Source: Streptomyces sp. NBC_00083 (GTDB taxonomy: Bacteria > Actinomycetota > Actinomycetes > Streptomycetales > Streptomycetaceae). From it: DNA of 64,000 bases. The stretch spans positions 1,736,001 to 1,800,000 of the forward strand of contig NZ_JAPELY010000001.1 of the NCBI RefSeq assembly GCF_026343295.1, read 5' to 3'. The position numbers and the translations under genes are program-made. Below, piece by piece: positions 46,506-55,147 of the stretch (the stretch's first letter is position 1; the number at the start of each line of letters is the position of its first letter). The notes beneath the pieces are model-generated. The model ran no database searches and was not told the DNA's origin. It saw only the letters and a list, made by a program, of their open reading frames with translations.

Positions 46506-47882
46506 TCAGCCCCGCGCCGGGAGGCGAAGCGTGGCCAGCGCCGCCGCCGCGAACAGCGCGCACGCGAGCAGCAGGCTGAGCCGCAGCCCCGGCACGAACC
46601 CCGCCGGCCCCGCCACGAGGGAGCCGAACACCGCGATGCTGAGCGCCCCCGCAACCTGCCGCCCCGCATTGAGCACCCCCGCCGCGAGCCCCGCCCGCTC
46701 CGGCGGCAGCGCCTCCAGCATGGCCGCGGTCAGCGCCGGTATCGAGAGGGCGCAGCCGAGCGCGAGCGGGACCAGCAGGAAGGCCGCGAGCAGCGCAGGC
46801 GTGTGCCCGTCGGTGAGCAGCAGCACCAACAGGCCCGCCAGGGACAGCAGTTGCCCCGCCAGGATCGGCACGCGCGGGCCGTACCGGTTGGACAGCTTCC
46901 CGGACAGCACGTTGGTCACCGGGATCAGCACCGTCATCGGCAGGAACATCAGCCCGGCCGTCAGCGCGGAAGCGCCCCTTACCCGCTGGAAGTACAGGCT
47001 GAAGACGAAGACGACGCCGTAGAACGCCACGCTGGCCGCCGCGCCCCCGCCGATGGCGACGACCACCGCCCGGCTGCGGAAGAGCCCGAGCGGCACCACC
47101 GGATGCGCGACGCGGCGCTCGATCAGCCAGAACGCCACCCCGGCGGCCACCGCGACGGCGCCCGCCGCCATCCCCACCGCGCCCTGCTCGATCACGGCGA
47201 AGGCGAGCGCGGCCAGGGCCACGACGGCCGCCAGCTGGCCCGGCAGGTCGAGCGGCGCGGGGCGGCGCTCGGCGCGCGGGGCGCGGGCGGTGAGGGCGAG
47301 GGCCGCCAGCCCGAGCGGCAGATTGATGAAGAAGATGCCCCGCCAGTCCCAGACCGTGGTCAGCGCGCCGCCCGCGACCGGCCCGAGCGCGACGGCCACC
47401 GAGCCGCCCGCCGCCCACAGCGCCACCGCCCTGGCCCGGCGCCGCGGCTCCGGATAGGCCTGGCGGACGAGGGCGAGCGAGGCGGGCAGCACCACCGCGG
47501 CCGCCACGCCCTGCACGACCCGCGCGCCGATCAGCACCCCGAGGCTCGGCGCGAGACCGCAGGCCGCCGATGCCAGGGCGAAGACGACCGTGCCCAGTGC
47601 GTACGCCTTGGCCGAGCCGACACGGTCCGCGAACGCGCCGGTCGACAGCATCAGCGCGGCGAACGCCAGGGTGTAGGCGTCCACCACCCATTGCAGCCCG
47701 GACATCCCGCCGCCGAGGTCGCCGCCGATCGCGGGCAGCGCGACGTTCACCACGGAGGCGTCCAGGGTGATCAGGGCGAAGCCCAGCAGGGCGGCGCCCA
47801 GGGTGAGGGCGGGGGAGGAGCGCGGCTTGGGTGTCAACTCGCGTCCGGCGGGCGGTGCTTGAAGTGTGGGGTTCGCAGACAT
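46506..47882 (-). CDS. DHA2-type MFS drug exporter (14 TM)
   Basis: 458 aa. EmrB/QacA pattern: LDASVVNVALPAIGGDLGG in helix 1 (motif D1), GAFADRVGSAKAYALG (motif A), GARVVQGVAAAVVLPASLAL (motif C region), and about 14 helices. Start ATG at 47882 (MSANPTLQAPP; GGGG upstream) rather than the extended frame. Divergent from an AdpA-like regulator with binding-site-like sequences between them. Substrate unknown. Confidence 0.9.
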   Translation of the reverse strand: MSANPTLQAPPAGRELTPKPRSSPALTLGAALLGFALITLDASVVNVALPAIGGDLGGGMSGLQWVVDAYTLAFAALMLSTGAFADRVGSAKAYALGTVVFALASAACGLAPSLGVLIGARVVQGVAAAVVLPASLALVRQAYPEPRRRARAVALWAAGGSVAVALGPVAGGALTTVWDWRGIFFINLPLGLAALALTARAPRAERRPAPLDLPGQLAAVVALAALAFAVIEQGAVGMAAGAVAVAAGVAFWLIERRVAHPVVPLGLFRSRAVVVAIGGGAAASVAFYGVVFVFSLYFQRVRGASALTAGLMFLPMTVLIPVTNVLSGKLSNRYGPRVPILAGQLLSLAGLLVLLLTDGHTPALLAAFLLVPLALGCALSIPALTAAMLEALPPERAGLAAGVLNAGRQVAGALSIAVFGSLVAGPAGFVPGLRLSLLLACALFAAAALATLRLPARG

Positions 47883-47892
47883 GTCCCCAGCT

Positions 47893-47932
47893 TGGCGAGT
47901 GTGTGCCGCGTACAGTAGTGGCCCGAATGCCA
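47893..47932 (+). promoter_or_regulatory. AdpA-consensus sites between exporter and regulator
   Basis: TGGCCCGAAT (47919-47928) matches the AdpA consensus TGGCSNGWWY at all positions and is part of TGGC-N6-GCCA (47919-47932). TGGCGAGTGT (47893-47902) matches 9 of 10. TACAGT at 47911-47916 may be the regulator's -10. Confidence 0.55.
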
Positions 47933-47952
47933 TACGTCCGGAGGTTCTGGCC

Positions 47953-48912
47953 ATGCCGCTGCACCGGGTCGCCGTCGTCGCGCCCTCACCCGTGTCCATG
48001 TTCAACCTGGCCATCCCGGAGCTGCTGTTCGGCAAGGTGGAGATCGACGGCGGCCCCGGCTACGAGGTGGTCGTGTGCACCCCGGAGCCGGGCCCCGTCG
48101 CCACCACCGGGGGCCTCGACCTGCACGTGGGCCGGAGCCTCGACGCGGTCGAGGGCGCCGACACGGTGCTGGTCGCCGGGACGGGGCAGCGCTACGAGGT
48201 GGACCCGCGCACGGTGGGCGCCGTGGCGGCCGCCGCGGCCCGGGGCGTGCGCGTGGCGTCCATCTGCAGCGGCGCCTTCGTGCTCGCCGAGGCAGGACTG
48301 CTCGACGGGCGCAGCGCCACCACGTACTGGGAACTCGCCGAGGAGCTGCGCAGGCGCTATCCGGCGCTCGACCTCAAGGGCGACGTCCTGTACGTCCAGG
48401 ACGGCAACGTGATGACGTCCTCCGGGTACGCCGCCGGGATCGACCTGTGCCTGCACATCATCCGCACCGACTACGGCGCCGCCGTCGCCAACGCGGTCGC
48501 CCGCCAGGCGCTGGTCGCCCCGGTGCGCCCCGGCGGCCAGACCCAGTTCACCCAGACCCCGCTGCCCGTGGAGCGCGGCACGGCCTGCGCGGACACCCGG
48601 GGCTGGGCCATGCGCAACCTCGACAAGCCGCTCACGCTCACCGACCTGGCCCGGCACGCGGGCGTCAGCGTGCGCACCCTGACCCGCCGCTTCCACGCCG
48701 AGAGCGGGGTGAGCCCGCTCCAGTGGCTCCTGCACCAGCGCATCGAACGGGCCAAGGAACTCCTGGAGACGACCACCCTCCCGATGGACCGGATCGCCGA
48801 AGCCAGCGGCCTGGGCAGCGCGGACTCCCTCCGCGCCCACATCACCCGCCGCACCGGCCTCACCCCGACCGCCTACCGCACCACCTTCACCCGACTCACG
48901 GCCGCCGCCTGA
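47953..48912 (+). CDS. AraC-family regulator with DJ-1/PfpI domain (AdpA-like)
   Basis: 319 aa. Residues ~5-180 are a DJ-1/PfpI (GATase1-like) domain with the nucleophile-elbow Cys in VASICSGAFVLAEAG. Residues ~215-315 are two AraC helix-turn-helices (LTLTDLARHAGVSVRTLTRRF, IERAKELLETTTLPMDRIAEASG). Same architecture as AdpA, but too little to call it AdpA itself. ATG at 47953 with CGGAGG upstream. Probably controls the divergent exporter and itself. Confidence 0.9.
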   Translation: MPLHRVAVVAPSPVSMFNLAIPELLFGKVEIDGGPGYEVVVCTPEPGPVATTGGLDLHVGRSLDAVEGADTVLVAGTGQRYEVDPRTVGAVAAAAARGVRVASICSGAFVLAEAGLLDGRSATTYWELAEELRRRYPALDLKGDVLYVQDGNVMTSSGYAAGIDLCLHIIRTDYGAAVANAVARQALVAPVRPGGQTQFTQTPLPVERGTACADTRGWAMRNLDKPLTLTDLARHAGVSVRTLTRRFHAESGVSPLQWLLHQRIERAKELLETTTLPMDRIAEASGLGSADSLRAHITRRTGLTPTAYRTTFTRLTAAA

Positions 48913-48960
48913 ACCGGGACGGCCCTGCCCCGCAGCCGGCGGAGGCGAGCTGAAGGCGCC

Positions 48961-49743
48961 TCACTCGGGCGGACCGCTGTACCGCTCCAGGGTGGCCTTG
49001 CTGGTGGACCGGTCGACCAGGCTCAGTTCCCACGGCCCGGTGTTCACATCGAAGTCCTTGCCGAACCCCACCCACTTACCGGCCATCCGCCGACCGGTCG
49101 GCTCCACGAGCAGTTGGACGGCTCCGTGGTATCGGGCGCCGTTGTAGTACCCGTCCGCTGCCGTCTGCTCGACCCATGATCCGGTGACCACGTTCCGGTC
49201 CACGGTCAGGTCCAGCGTCAGAGGGCTCTCCGGGTTGCTGGACGCTCCCGGGAGGCTCTGGGCTGTCAACCGGTTCCCGTGCTGCACCAGCACGACGTAG
49301 TGCTTGCCCTCGAACGTCTCACCCCGGCTGGAGGAGTAGTACTCGTACTGGCTGAGCCACACTCCGGAGAACGTTCCGTCCCCCGCTTGGGCTGCTGCCT
49401 GAGCGGGGGCTGCGGCAGCAGAAATGCGCCCGGGTCTTTCGGCGTCCATGTCATGCCCTCCTGCCTTGTCCGGGTGGACTCTCATCATCGGCACGGGCAG
49501 GGCGAAGCCCAACGCCTCGACCGGACGCCCTGTGACCCGCTCCAACGCCCTCGCGTACACGCCCCTTGGAGTTCTACTGGTCCCCGCCTCCCAGCGTTGC
49601 ACCAGGCGCTTGGATGCCTCGTTCGGCTCGCTGAGTTCCGCGCCGGCCCGGCGGATGGCCTTGGCGAAGTCGTCCTGGCTCATGCGCAGGCCGATACGCA
49701 CGGCCCGCAGCACGTCATTCGGCACCGCGGTGGTCGTCGTCAT
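48961..49743 (-). CDS. XRE-family HTH regulator with C-terminal beta domain
   Basis: 260 aa. Residues ~7-70 form an HTH_3 (VRIGLRMSQDDFAKAIRRAG, then EASKRLVQRWEAGTSRTPRGVYARALERVTG). Residues ~115-260 form a beta-rich domain (TFSGVWLSQYEYYSSSRGETFEGKHYVVLVQHGN) seen in other streptomycete HTH proteins; ligand unknown. ATG at 49743; TGACGTCA overlaps the start. Divergent from a three-gene plus-strand operon, with inverted repeats between. Confidence 0.88.
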   Translation of the reverse strand: MTTTTAVPNDVLRAVRIGLRMSQDDFAKAIRRAGAELSEPNEASKRLVQRWEAGTSRTPRGVYARALERVTGRPVEALGFALPVPMMRVHPDKAGGHDMDAERPGRISAAAAPAQAAAQAGDGTFSGVWLSQYEYYSSSRGETFEGKHYVVLVQHGNRLTAQSLPGASSNPESPLTLDLTVDRNVVTGSWVEQTAADGYYNGARYHGAVQLLVEPTGRRMAGKWVGFGKDFDVNTGPWELSLVDRSTSKATLERYSGPPE

Positions 49744-49772
49744 GACGTCAAAGCTAGACCGAACTTGCCTCC

Positions 49773-49807
49773 AATGACACCCAATTGACGCCCCTATGGG
49801 TGTCATT
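49773..49807. promoter_or_regulatory. Inverted repeat operator between XRE gene and small-protein operon
   Basis: AATGACACCC (49773-49782) and its exact complement GGGTGTCATT (49798-49807), 15-nt spacer. Related TGACGCCC, GGACACCC and GGGTGACG words cluster within 50 bp. Probable binding site of the XRE protein. Confidence 0.6.
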
Positions 49808-49944
49808 GACGTCCCGCCGAAGGACACCCGGGTGACGCCTGTTGGGTCGTCGCTGTGCCGCGCTTCCCAAGAGCAGTATCTAGGCGTCGCAAGGTAGCCG
49901 AGCAGGGAGCGTGGGGAGTGGCAGGCGAGTTCAACAACCAGGGA

Positions 49945-50121
49945 ATGACAGTGCGCGTATCTCGCGACTCGGGTCAGACCTGGGGCAGGAAGGCCACCTT
50001 CTCCACTGATGAGTGGGGAACGACGTTCACCTCTGAGGTTTCCACGGCATGGCCGCCGTGCAAGTGCCTGCGCTGCAAGCCCTCGTTGAAGCACCATCCG
50101 TCCAGGAAGGAAGAGACGTGA
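49945..50121 (+). CDS. Small Cys-motif protein (58 aa)
   Basis: 58 aa from the ATG at 49945, or 56 aa from the GTG at 49951, which is better spaced from AGGGA. MTVRVSRDSGQTWGRK, then TAWPPCKCLRCKPS with a C-x-C-x2-C probable metal site and a basic tail. I recall similar xxWPPCxCxRC small proteins near HTH regulators in streptomycetes. The stop overlaps the next gene's GTG by 4 nt (GTGA), which supports real translation. Function unknown. Confidence 0.65.
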   Translation: MTVRVSRDSGQTWGRKATFSTDEWGTTFTSEVSTAWPPCKCLRCKPSLKHHPSRKEET

Positions 50122-50588
50122 CGATCACCCACGAACACCCGACCGAGGTCTTGAACCTCATCGGTCCGGACGTGTGCGCCGTGCTCATCCAAGACGTACG
50201 GAAGGACTGGCCCGAACTCACGGACGACATGGGCAGGCGCGGCGTCAGCCAGATGGTGGCCTTCCTCGCGACCAGCGCGACCAGCGCGACCACGGATGAC
50301 CCGCTGACGCCCTCGCTGCGTGTGGACCTGTTCTGGCACCGGTTCCTCAAGCGCACCGTGCCGTACCTGGCCTTCTCCCGGGCGCTCGGGGTCGACTGCA
50401 TCCACCACATCCCCGACGACTCCGAGGGAGGTGTGGACCCCGAAGCGGGGTGGACTGCGATGAGGACCACGACAGCCGCGATCACGGCAGCCGGCTTCAC
50501 CGTCGATGCCGAGTTCTGGCCGGGCACGGGCGCGGCGGACTGCTCGCAGTGCCACGCTGGGTGCACCGACAGCCCCGTGAACAAGTAG
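50118..50588 (+). CDS. GRDP/DUF1399-like small protein
   Basis: 156 aa. SLRVDLFWHRFLKRTVPYLAF and DCIHHIPDD resemble the VDxFWHxFIxxTxxY...IHHxP core of glycine-rich-domain-like (DUF1399-type) bacterial proteins. The C-terminus has DCSQCHAGC, a cysteine cluster. A 9-bp motif repeated three times (about 50272-50295) encodes ATSATSAT. GTG at 50118 with AGGAAGGAAGA upstream, coupled to the 58-aa gene. Function unknown; probably acts with its neighbours. Confidence 0.75.
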   Translation: MTITHEHPTEVLNLIGPDVCAVLIQDVRKDWPELTDDMGRRGVSQMVAFLATSATSATTDDPLTPSLRVDLFWHRFLKRTVPYLAFSRALGVDCIHHIPDDSEGGVDPEAGWTAMRTTTAAITAAGFTVDAEFWPGTGAADCSQCHAGCTDSPVNK

Positions 50589-50660
50589 CCCCCAAGAGTG
50601 GTGGCCGTCCGGCAGAAATGTCGGGCGGCTGCAGCCGTGAGCCAGAGTGGAGACCAGCAG

Positions 50661-51341
50661 ATGGCGGACAGTCGTAGCGCCGCGTGGGACACCTACTCCC
50701 AGTCCAAGCCCCAACGCCGTGTGACGAACGCCAAGGGGGAGGCGACGTGGTTCAACTGGACTCAGCATGCCGACCACGGGCCCGGTGCCGAGTTGCTCTC
50801 CCTCGCCGTCGGCGAGCGGGTTCTCGATGTCGGTTGCGGGTCCGGGGGCAATCTGGCTCACCTTGCCGCGCAAGGCATGCGGGCGGTTGGCGTGGACCTG
50901 TCCCCAGCTCAGCTCGGCAAGGCCCGTGAGCGTTGGTCCGACCTGAGCGGGATGGAACTGCATCAGGGCGACGCCCTGGCCTTCATTGCGGATTCGCCTG
51001 CGCCGTTCGACGCCGTGTACTCCGTCTTCGGAGCTGCCTACTTCACCGATCCCGGGCTCATGCTTCCCGCCGTTCACAGCCGCCTTGTTCCAGGCGGCGT
51101 GTTCGTCATGTCGCAGCATCCCGCCGTCGAGGGCTGCTACGGCTGTCAGGCGTCCTACATCCCGCGCGGAGCGGACGAGGACCCGGCAGTGGTCAAGCGG
51201 TGGGACTACCCGCCGGAGACGTGGGCGACGATGGTCGAGTCCCACGGTTTCGACCAGGTGACGGCCACGATCTTGCCTGCGCCTGCCGAGGGGAAGCGGC
51301 GGATCGGGACGCTGCTGATTCGGGGGATTCGGAAGCCTTGA
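50661..51341 (+). CDS. Class I SAM-dependent methyltransferase
   Basis: 226 aa. Motif I VLDVGCGSGGNLAHLAAQG near residue 54, motif II region VGVDLSPAQLGKARER, post-motif FDAVYSVFGAAYFTDP, then LVPGGVFVMSQHPAV. Ubiquinone/menaquinone-type MTase fold; substrate unknown. ATG at 50661 (GTGGAGA upstream); GTG at 50637 is an alternative. Third gene of the operon with the small Cys protein and the GRDP-like protein. Confidence 0.85.
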   Translation: MADSRSAAWDTYSQSKPQRRVTNAKGEATWFNWTQHADHGPGAELLSLAVGERVLDVGCGSGGNLAHLAAQGMRAVGVDLSPAQLGKARERWSDLSGMELHQGDALAFIADSPAPFDAVYSVFGAAYFTDPGLMLPAVHSRLVPGGVFVMSQHPAVEGCYGCQASYIPRGADEDPAVVKRWDYPPETWATMVESHGFDQVTATILPAPAEGKRRIGTLLIRGIRKP

Positions 51342-51437
51342 CGCGTGGCCGGCGCGGGAGGAGCCGCCCGGGGAATGGGCAGGGCGGGGGCGGCGTTGTC
51401 GGGGAGGTACGACGTTCAACAATCTGAGAGAAGTGAC

Positions 51438-52148
51438 ATGCGCGTCGAGATCTGGAGCGACATCGCCTGCCCCTGGTGCTACATCGGCAAGGCCCGTTTC
51501 GAGAAGGGCCTGGCGGAGTTCGCCCACCGGGACGACGTCGAGGTGGTGCACCGCTCCTTCGAGCTCGACCCCGGCCGGGCCAGGGGTGAGGTCGGGCCGG
51601 TGATTCCGATGCTGGCCAAGAAGTACGGGCGGACCATCGAGGAGGCCCGTGCGATGGAGGCGAACGTCGCGTCCAACGCGCACGCCGAGGGGCTCGGCTA
51701 CCTGGCCGACGGCCGTGACCACGGCAACACCTTCGACATCCACCGGCTGCTGCACCTGGCCAAGGCGCGCGGCCGTCAGAGCGAGCTGCTCGACCTCGCC
51801 TACCGGACCAACTTCGCCGAGGAGCGCTCCGTCTTCGACCCGGAGGTCCTGGCCGACATCGCGGTCCGGGCCGGTCTCGACGCCGCCGAGGTCCAGGCGG
51901 TCCTCGGCGACGAGAACGCGTACGCCGACGAGGTGCGCGCCGACGAGCGCGAGGCCGCCGAGCTGGGCGCCAACGCCGTGCCCTTCTTCGTGCTGGACCG
52001 CAGGTACGGCATCTCCGGCGGACAGCCCGCCGAGGTCTTCACCCAGGCGCTCGAACAGGCCTGGCAGGAGCGCACCCCGGCCCTGAAGACCCTCACGGGC
52101 GACGACGCCGAGGCCTGCGGGCCGGACGGCTGCGAGGTCCCCCGCTGA
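51438..52148 (+). CDS. DsbA/FrnE-family thiol oxidoreductase
   Basis: 236 aa DsbA-like thioredoxin fold, cytosolic (no signal peptide). Active site IACPWCYIGKARFEKGL (CPWC near residue 11), cis-Pro region NAVPFFVLDRRYGISGGQP, and a C-terminal CGPDGCEVPR tail adding two more cysteines. FrnE-like proteins reduce or isomerise disulfides; in this class 2-hydroxychromene-2-carboxylate isomerase-like roles also occur. ATG at 51438 after GAGAGAAGTGAC. Confidence 0.9.
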   Translation: MRVEIWSDIACPWCYIGKARFEKGLAEFAHRDDVEVVHRSFELDPGRARGEVGPVIPMLAKKYGRTIEEARAMEANVASNAHAEGLGYLADGRDHGNTFDIHRLLHLAKARGRQSELLDLAYRTNFAEERSVFDPEVLADIAVRAGLDAAEVQAVLGDENAYADEVRADEREAAELGANAVPFFVLDRRYGISGGQPAEVFTQALEQAWQERTPALKTLTGDDAEACGPDGCEVPR

Positions 52149-52262
52149 GCACCGGCCCGGCTCCCCGCCGCGTCCGCGCGATCGATCCGCAGGGCCCGTC
52201 CGGGCGGCGCGACCCGGCCAAGGCATAAGGCTCGCTTGGGGATATCCGCCAAAATTGCCCAA

Positions 52263-52298
52263 TTGACGTGAGGTTGCCGGGGATTCAGGCTGGAGTGC
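52263..52298 (+). promoter_or_regulatory. Leaderless promoter of the class V aminotransferase gene
   Basis: TTGACG (52263-52268), 17-nt spacer, CAGGCT (52286-52291), then 7 nt to the ATG. A complete -35/-10 with the start codon at the expected transcription start. Confidence 0.65.
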
Positions 52299-53351
52299 AT
52301 GGAACTGGACTCCCTCGCGCCCGGCGAATTCGCCCCGAAGACCACCTACCTCAACACCGCGAGCACCGGGCTGCTGCCCGCGCGGGCCGTGGCGGCCATG
52401 AACGAGGCCATCGCCGCCGCGGCCGCCGGGCGCCCGACCGACATGTTCGGTGACGTGGAGGCCGCCCGCGCCGCCTACGCCCGGCTGGTCGGCGTGCCCG
52501 TGCGGCGCGTCGCGGCCGGCGCGTCCGTCGCCGTCTACGCCGGTCTCGTCGCCACCTCCCTGCCCGAGGGGTCCGAGGTCCTCGTGGCGGAGGCCGACTT
52601 CAGCTCGGTGGTCAACCCGTTCCACGTACGCCGCGACCTGAAGGTGCGCACCGCCCCGCTGGAGAGCCTCGCCCAGGCGGTGCGGCCGGGCACCGCGCTC
52701 GTCGCGGTCAGCGCCGTCCAGTCCGCCGACGGCCGCATCGCCGACCTCGCCGCGATCCGGGAGGCGGCCCGCACCCACGGCGCCCGGACCCTCGTCGACG
52801 TCAGCCAGGGCGTCGGCTGGTACCCGGTCGACGCGGGTGCGTACGACTACACGGTGACCGCCGGCTTCAAGTGGCTGACCGGCCCGCGCGGGGTCGCCTT
52901 CTTCACCGTCCCCGACGACCTCGGCGCGCTGACCCCCGTCTTCGCCGGCTGGGTGGCGGGCGAGCGCCCCTGGGACAGCTGCTACGGCCCGGTCGAGGAA
53001 CTCGCGCACTCCGCGCGGCGGTTCGACGAGAGCCCCGCGCTCTTCTCCTACACCGGGGCCCGGCACTCCCTGGCGCTCCTGGAGGAACTGGGCATCGAGC
53101 GCGTCCACGCGCACAACACCGCGCTCGCCGACCGCTTCCGCGCCGGGCTCGCGCCGCTCGGGTACGAGCCGGTGGCCGCGCCCGGCTCCGCGATCGTCTC
53201 GGTGCCCGGACTCGGCCACCGCCAGGAGGAGTTGAGCCGCTCCGGCATCGAGCTCTCGGACCGCGCGGGCAACTTGCGCGCGGCGTTCCACCTCTACAGC
53301 TCCGCCCAGGACGTGGACCGACTGCTCGCCCTGCTGTCCCCGGCCCGCTGA
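52299..53351 (+). CDS. Class V aminotransferase-fold PLP enzyme
   Basis: 350 aa. N-terminal TYLNTASTGLLPARAVAAM (substrate-carboxylate loop), TLVDVSQGVGWYPVDAGAYDYTVTAGFKWLTGPRG with PLP Asp/Gln and the Schiff-base Lys near 197. This is the kynureninase/isopenicillin-N-epimerase/desulfurase-like subgroup. No catalytic Cys near the C-terminus as in desulfurases, so more likely an epimerase, lyase or transaminase of unknown substrate. Confidence 0.87.
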   Translation: MELDSLAPGEFAPKTTYLNTASTGLLPARAVAAMNEAIAAAAAGRPTDMFGDVEAARAAYARLVGVPVRRVAAGASVAVYAGLVATSLPEGSEVLVAEADFSSVVNPFHVRRDLKVRTAPLESLAQAVRPGTALVAVSAVQSADGRIADLAAIREAARTHGARTLVDVSQGVGWYPVDAGAYDYTVTAGFKWLTGPRGVAFFTVPDDLGALTPVFAGWVAGERPWDSCYGPVEELAHSARRFDESPALFSYTGARHSLALLEELGIERVHAHNTALADRFRAGLAPLGYEPVAAPGSAIVSVPGLGHRQEELSRSGIELSDRAGNLRAAFHLYSSAQDVDRLLALLSPAR

Positions 53352-53457
53352 GGCGGTGGTCCCGGTCCGCCGGGGTGGCGGTGCGCCGGTCCGCCGACGT
53401 ACCGGCACGGGCTGACGCGCTCGCTCACCGGTCCGGCCGCCGGGCGGCCCCGCGGGC

Positions 53458-53958
53458 TCAGCCCCCGCAGCCCGCCTCGTCGCCGGCCGAGCGGCACAGG
53501 TTGGCCTCCACCTTGCCCAACAGCCGTGCCAGTTCGGCCCGTTCGGCCTCGTCGAGGCCGGCCAGGGTCTGCTCCTCCAGCTCCGTCCAGGCGTCGCGCA
53601 CCCGCTCGTGCAGGACGCAGCCGTCGTCGGTGGCCTCCACGAGCGAAGCGCGCCGGTCCTTGGGGTCGGGGGTGCGCCGCACATAGCCGGCCTGCTCCAG
53701 GCGCTGGAGCATCTTCGTCACCGTCGACGGATCGAGTTCGAGCAGCTTGATCAGCTGGGACTGGCGGGTGGCCCCCGCGTCCCACAGGTACATCATCAAG
53801 AACTCCTGCCCCGGGTAGAGCCCGATCGAGCGCAGCTGCCTGCCCGCCGCGATGCGGTGCAGCCGGGCCACCCGGGAGACGGCGTGGCTGAACGGGCCGC
53901 CGCGCGCGGCGCTCGGCAGACGGGCGGAATCGGGACAGACGGGGTCGTCGGAGCTCAT
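53458..53958 (-). CDS. MarR-family transcriptional regulator
   Basis: 166 aa. HTH core RQSQLIKLLELDPSTVTKMLQRLEQAGYVRRTPDPKDRRASLVEAT is diagnostic for MarR. C-terminal helix followed by a Cys-containing end (LCRSAGDEAGCGG). Start ATG at 53958 with GGTGG upstream rather than 53985. Divergent from an old-yellow-enzyme gene; cysteines at both ends (PVCPDS and CxxxxxxxxC) would suit an electrophile sensor, which is inference. Confidence 0.9.
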   Translation of the reverse strand: MSSDDPVCPDSARLPSAARGGPFSHAVSRVARLHRIAAGRQLRSIGLYPGQEFLMMYLWDAGATRQSQLIKLLELDPSTVTKMLQRLEQAGYVRRTPDPKDRRASLVEATDDGCVLHERVRDAWTELEEQTLAGLDEAERAELARLLGKVEANLCRSAGDEAGCGG

Positions 53959-53973
53959 GCCCACCAGATTACC

Positions 53974-54029
53974 TTGGTCGGCCAATCAATGGGTTACAGT
54001 GGCACTCGGCGGCGATACTTGGCCGACCA
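53974..54029. promoter_or_regulatory. MarR operator pair
   Basis: TGGTCGGCCAA as part of TTGGTCGGCCAA (53974-53985) and the inverted copy TTGGCCGACCA (54019-54029), 33 bp apart, flank the promoter space between the MarR and OYE genes. Confidence 0.65.
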
Positions 54030-54073
54030 CATAAATCCGCTCTCCACCCCTGCCCGTCTCCCTGGAGGCCGCT

Positions 54074-55147
54074 GTGACCACCGCATTCGACCCGATCGAC
54101 CTGGCCGGCACCCCGCTCGCCAACCGCATCGCCCTGGCGCCGATGACCCGCAGCCGCGCGCACGGCGCAGGCCGCACGCCGACCACCTCGATGGCCGAGT
54201 ACTACGCCCAGCGCGCCTCCGCCGGGCTCGTCATCACCGAGGGCGTGCAGCCCTCCCCGGTCGGACAGGGCTACCCCGACACCCCGGGTCTGCACAGCGC
54301 CGAGCAGGTCGCGGCCTGGCGGAAGGTCACCGATGCCGTGCACGCCAAGGGCGGCCGGATCTTCGCCCAGATCATGCACGCCGGCCGGATCGGCCACCCG
54401 GACCTGCTGCCCGACGGCCTGATCAACGTGGCGCCCTCCGCGGTGGCCGCCGAAGGCCAGGTCTACACCCACGAGGGTCCGAAGCCCTTCATCACTCCGC
54501 AGGCGCTGAGCGAGGACCAGATCCTCGTCACCATCGGCGAGTTCGCCACCGCCGCCCGCAACGCCGTCGAGGCGGGCTTCGACGGCGTCGAGCTGCACGG
54601 CGCCAACGGCTACCTCATCCACCAGTTCCTCGCGCCCAACACCAATGTGCGCGAGGACGGCTGGGGCGGCTCGGTCGAGGGCCGCATCCGGTTCGCGGTC
54701 GAGGTCACCAAGGCGGTCGCCGCCGAGATCGGCCCCGAGCGCACCGCGATCCGCCTCTCGCCGGGCAACCCGTACAACAGCATCGACGAGCCCGAGCCGC
54801 AGGCGGTCTACACCGCGCTGGTCGACGCCCTCGAACCGCTCGGTCTCGCCTATCTGCACCTGCTCGAAACCGCCCCGGAGCGCCGGGAGTTGACGCTGCG
54901 GCTGCGCAAGGCGTTCTCGGGGGTGCTGATCCTCAACGCCGCCACCGAAGGCCCGACCGGGCCCGAGGCGCTCACCCTGATCGAGGACGGCACCGCCGAC
55001 CTCATCTCCTACGGGGCGCTCTTCCTCGCCAACCCGGACCTCCCGGCCCGGCTCGCGGCCGGCGGCCCCTTCAACACCCCCGACGTGTCGACGTTCTTCG
55101 GCGGCGACGACCGCGGCTACCTCGACTACCCCGCGCTCGGCGCATGA
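54074..55147 (+). CDS. Old-yellow-enzyme family alkene reductase
   Basis: 357 aa FMN-dependent TIM barrel. Markers: IALAPMTRSRAHG at the N-terminus, AQIMHAGRIGHP, FDGVELHGANGYLIHQFLAPNTNVREDGWGG (substrate His/Asn pair region HGAN near 176), and a C-terminal phosphate-binding GALFLANPDLPARL. Reduces alpha,beta-unsaturated carbonyls or nitro compounds with NAD(P)H (NemA/OYE class). GTG start with CTGGAGG upstream. Likely induced through the divergent MarR. A 14-bp tandem duplication overlaps the stop. Confidence 0.94.
   Translation: MTTAFDPIDLAGTPLANRIALAPMTRSRAHGAGRTPTTSMAEYYAQRASAGLVITEGVQPSPVGQGYPDTPGLHSAEQVAAWRKVTDAVHAKGGRIFAQIMHAGRIGHPDLLPDGLINVAPSAVAAEGQVYTHEGPKPFITPQALSEDQILVTIGEFATAARNAVEAGFDGVELHGANGYLIHQFLAPNTNVREDGWGGSVEGRIRFAVEVTKAVAAEIGPERTAIRLSPGNPYNSIDEPEPQAVYTALVDALEPLGLAYLHLLETAPERRELTLRLRKAFSGVLILNAATEGPTGPEALTLIEDGTADLISYGALFLANPDLPARLAAGGPFNTPDVSTFFGGDDRGYLDYPALGA

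Noticed and set aside
49974..53684. 1236-codon open frame on the minus strand
   Set aside because: It runs antisense to four recognisable plus-strand genes and part of another. Its protein is low-complexity Gly/Arg/Val with no domain; it is a by-product of G/C at third codon positions.
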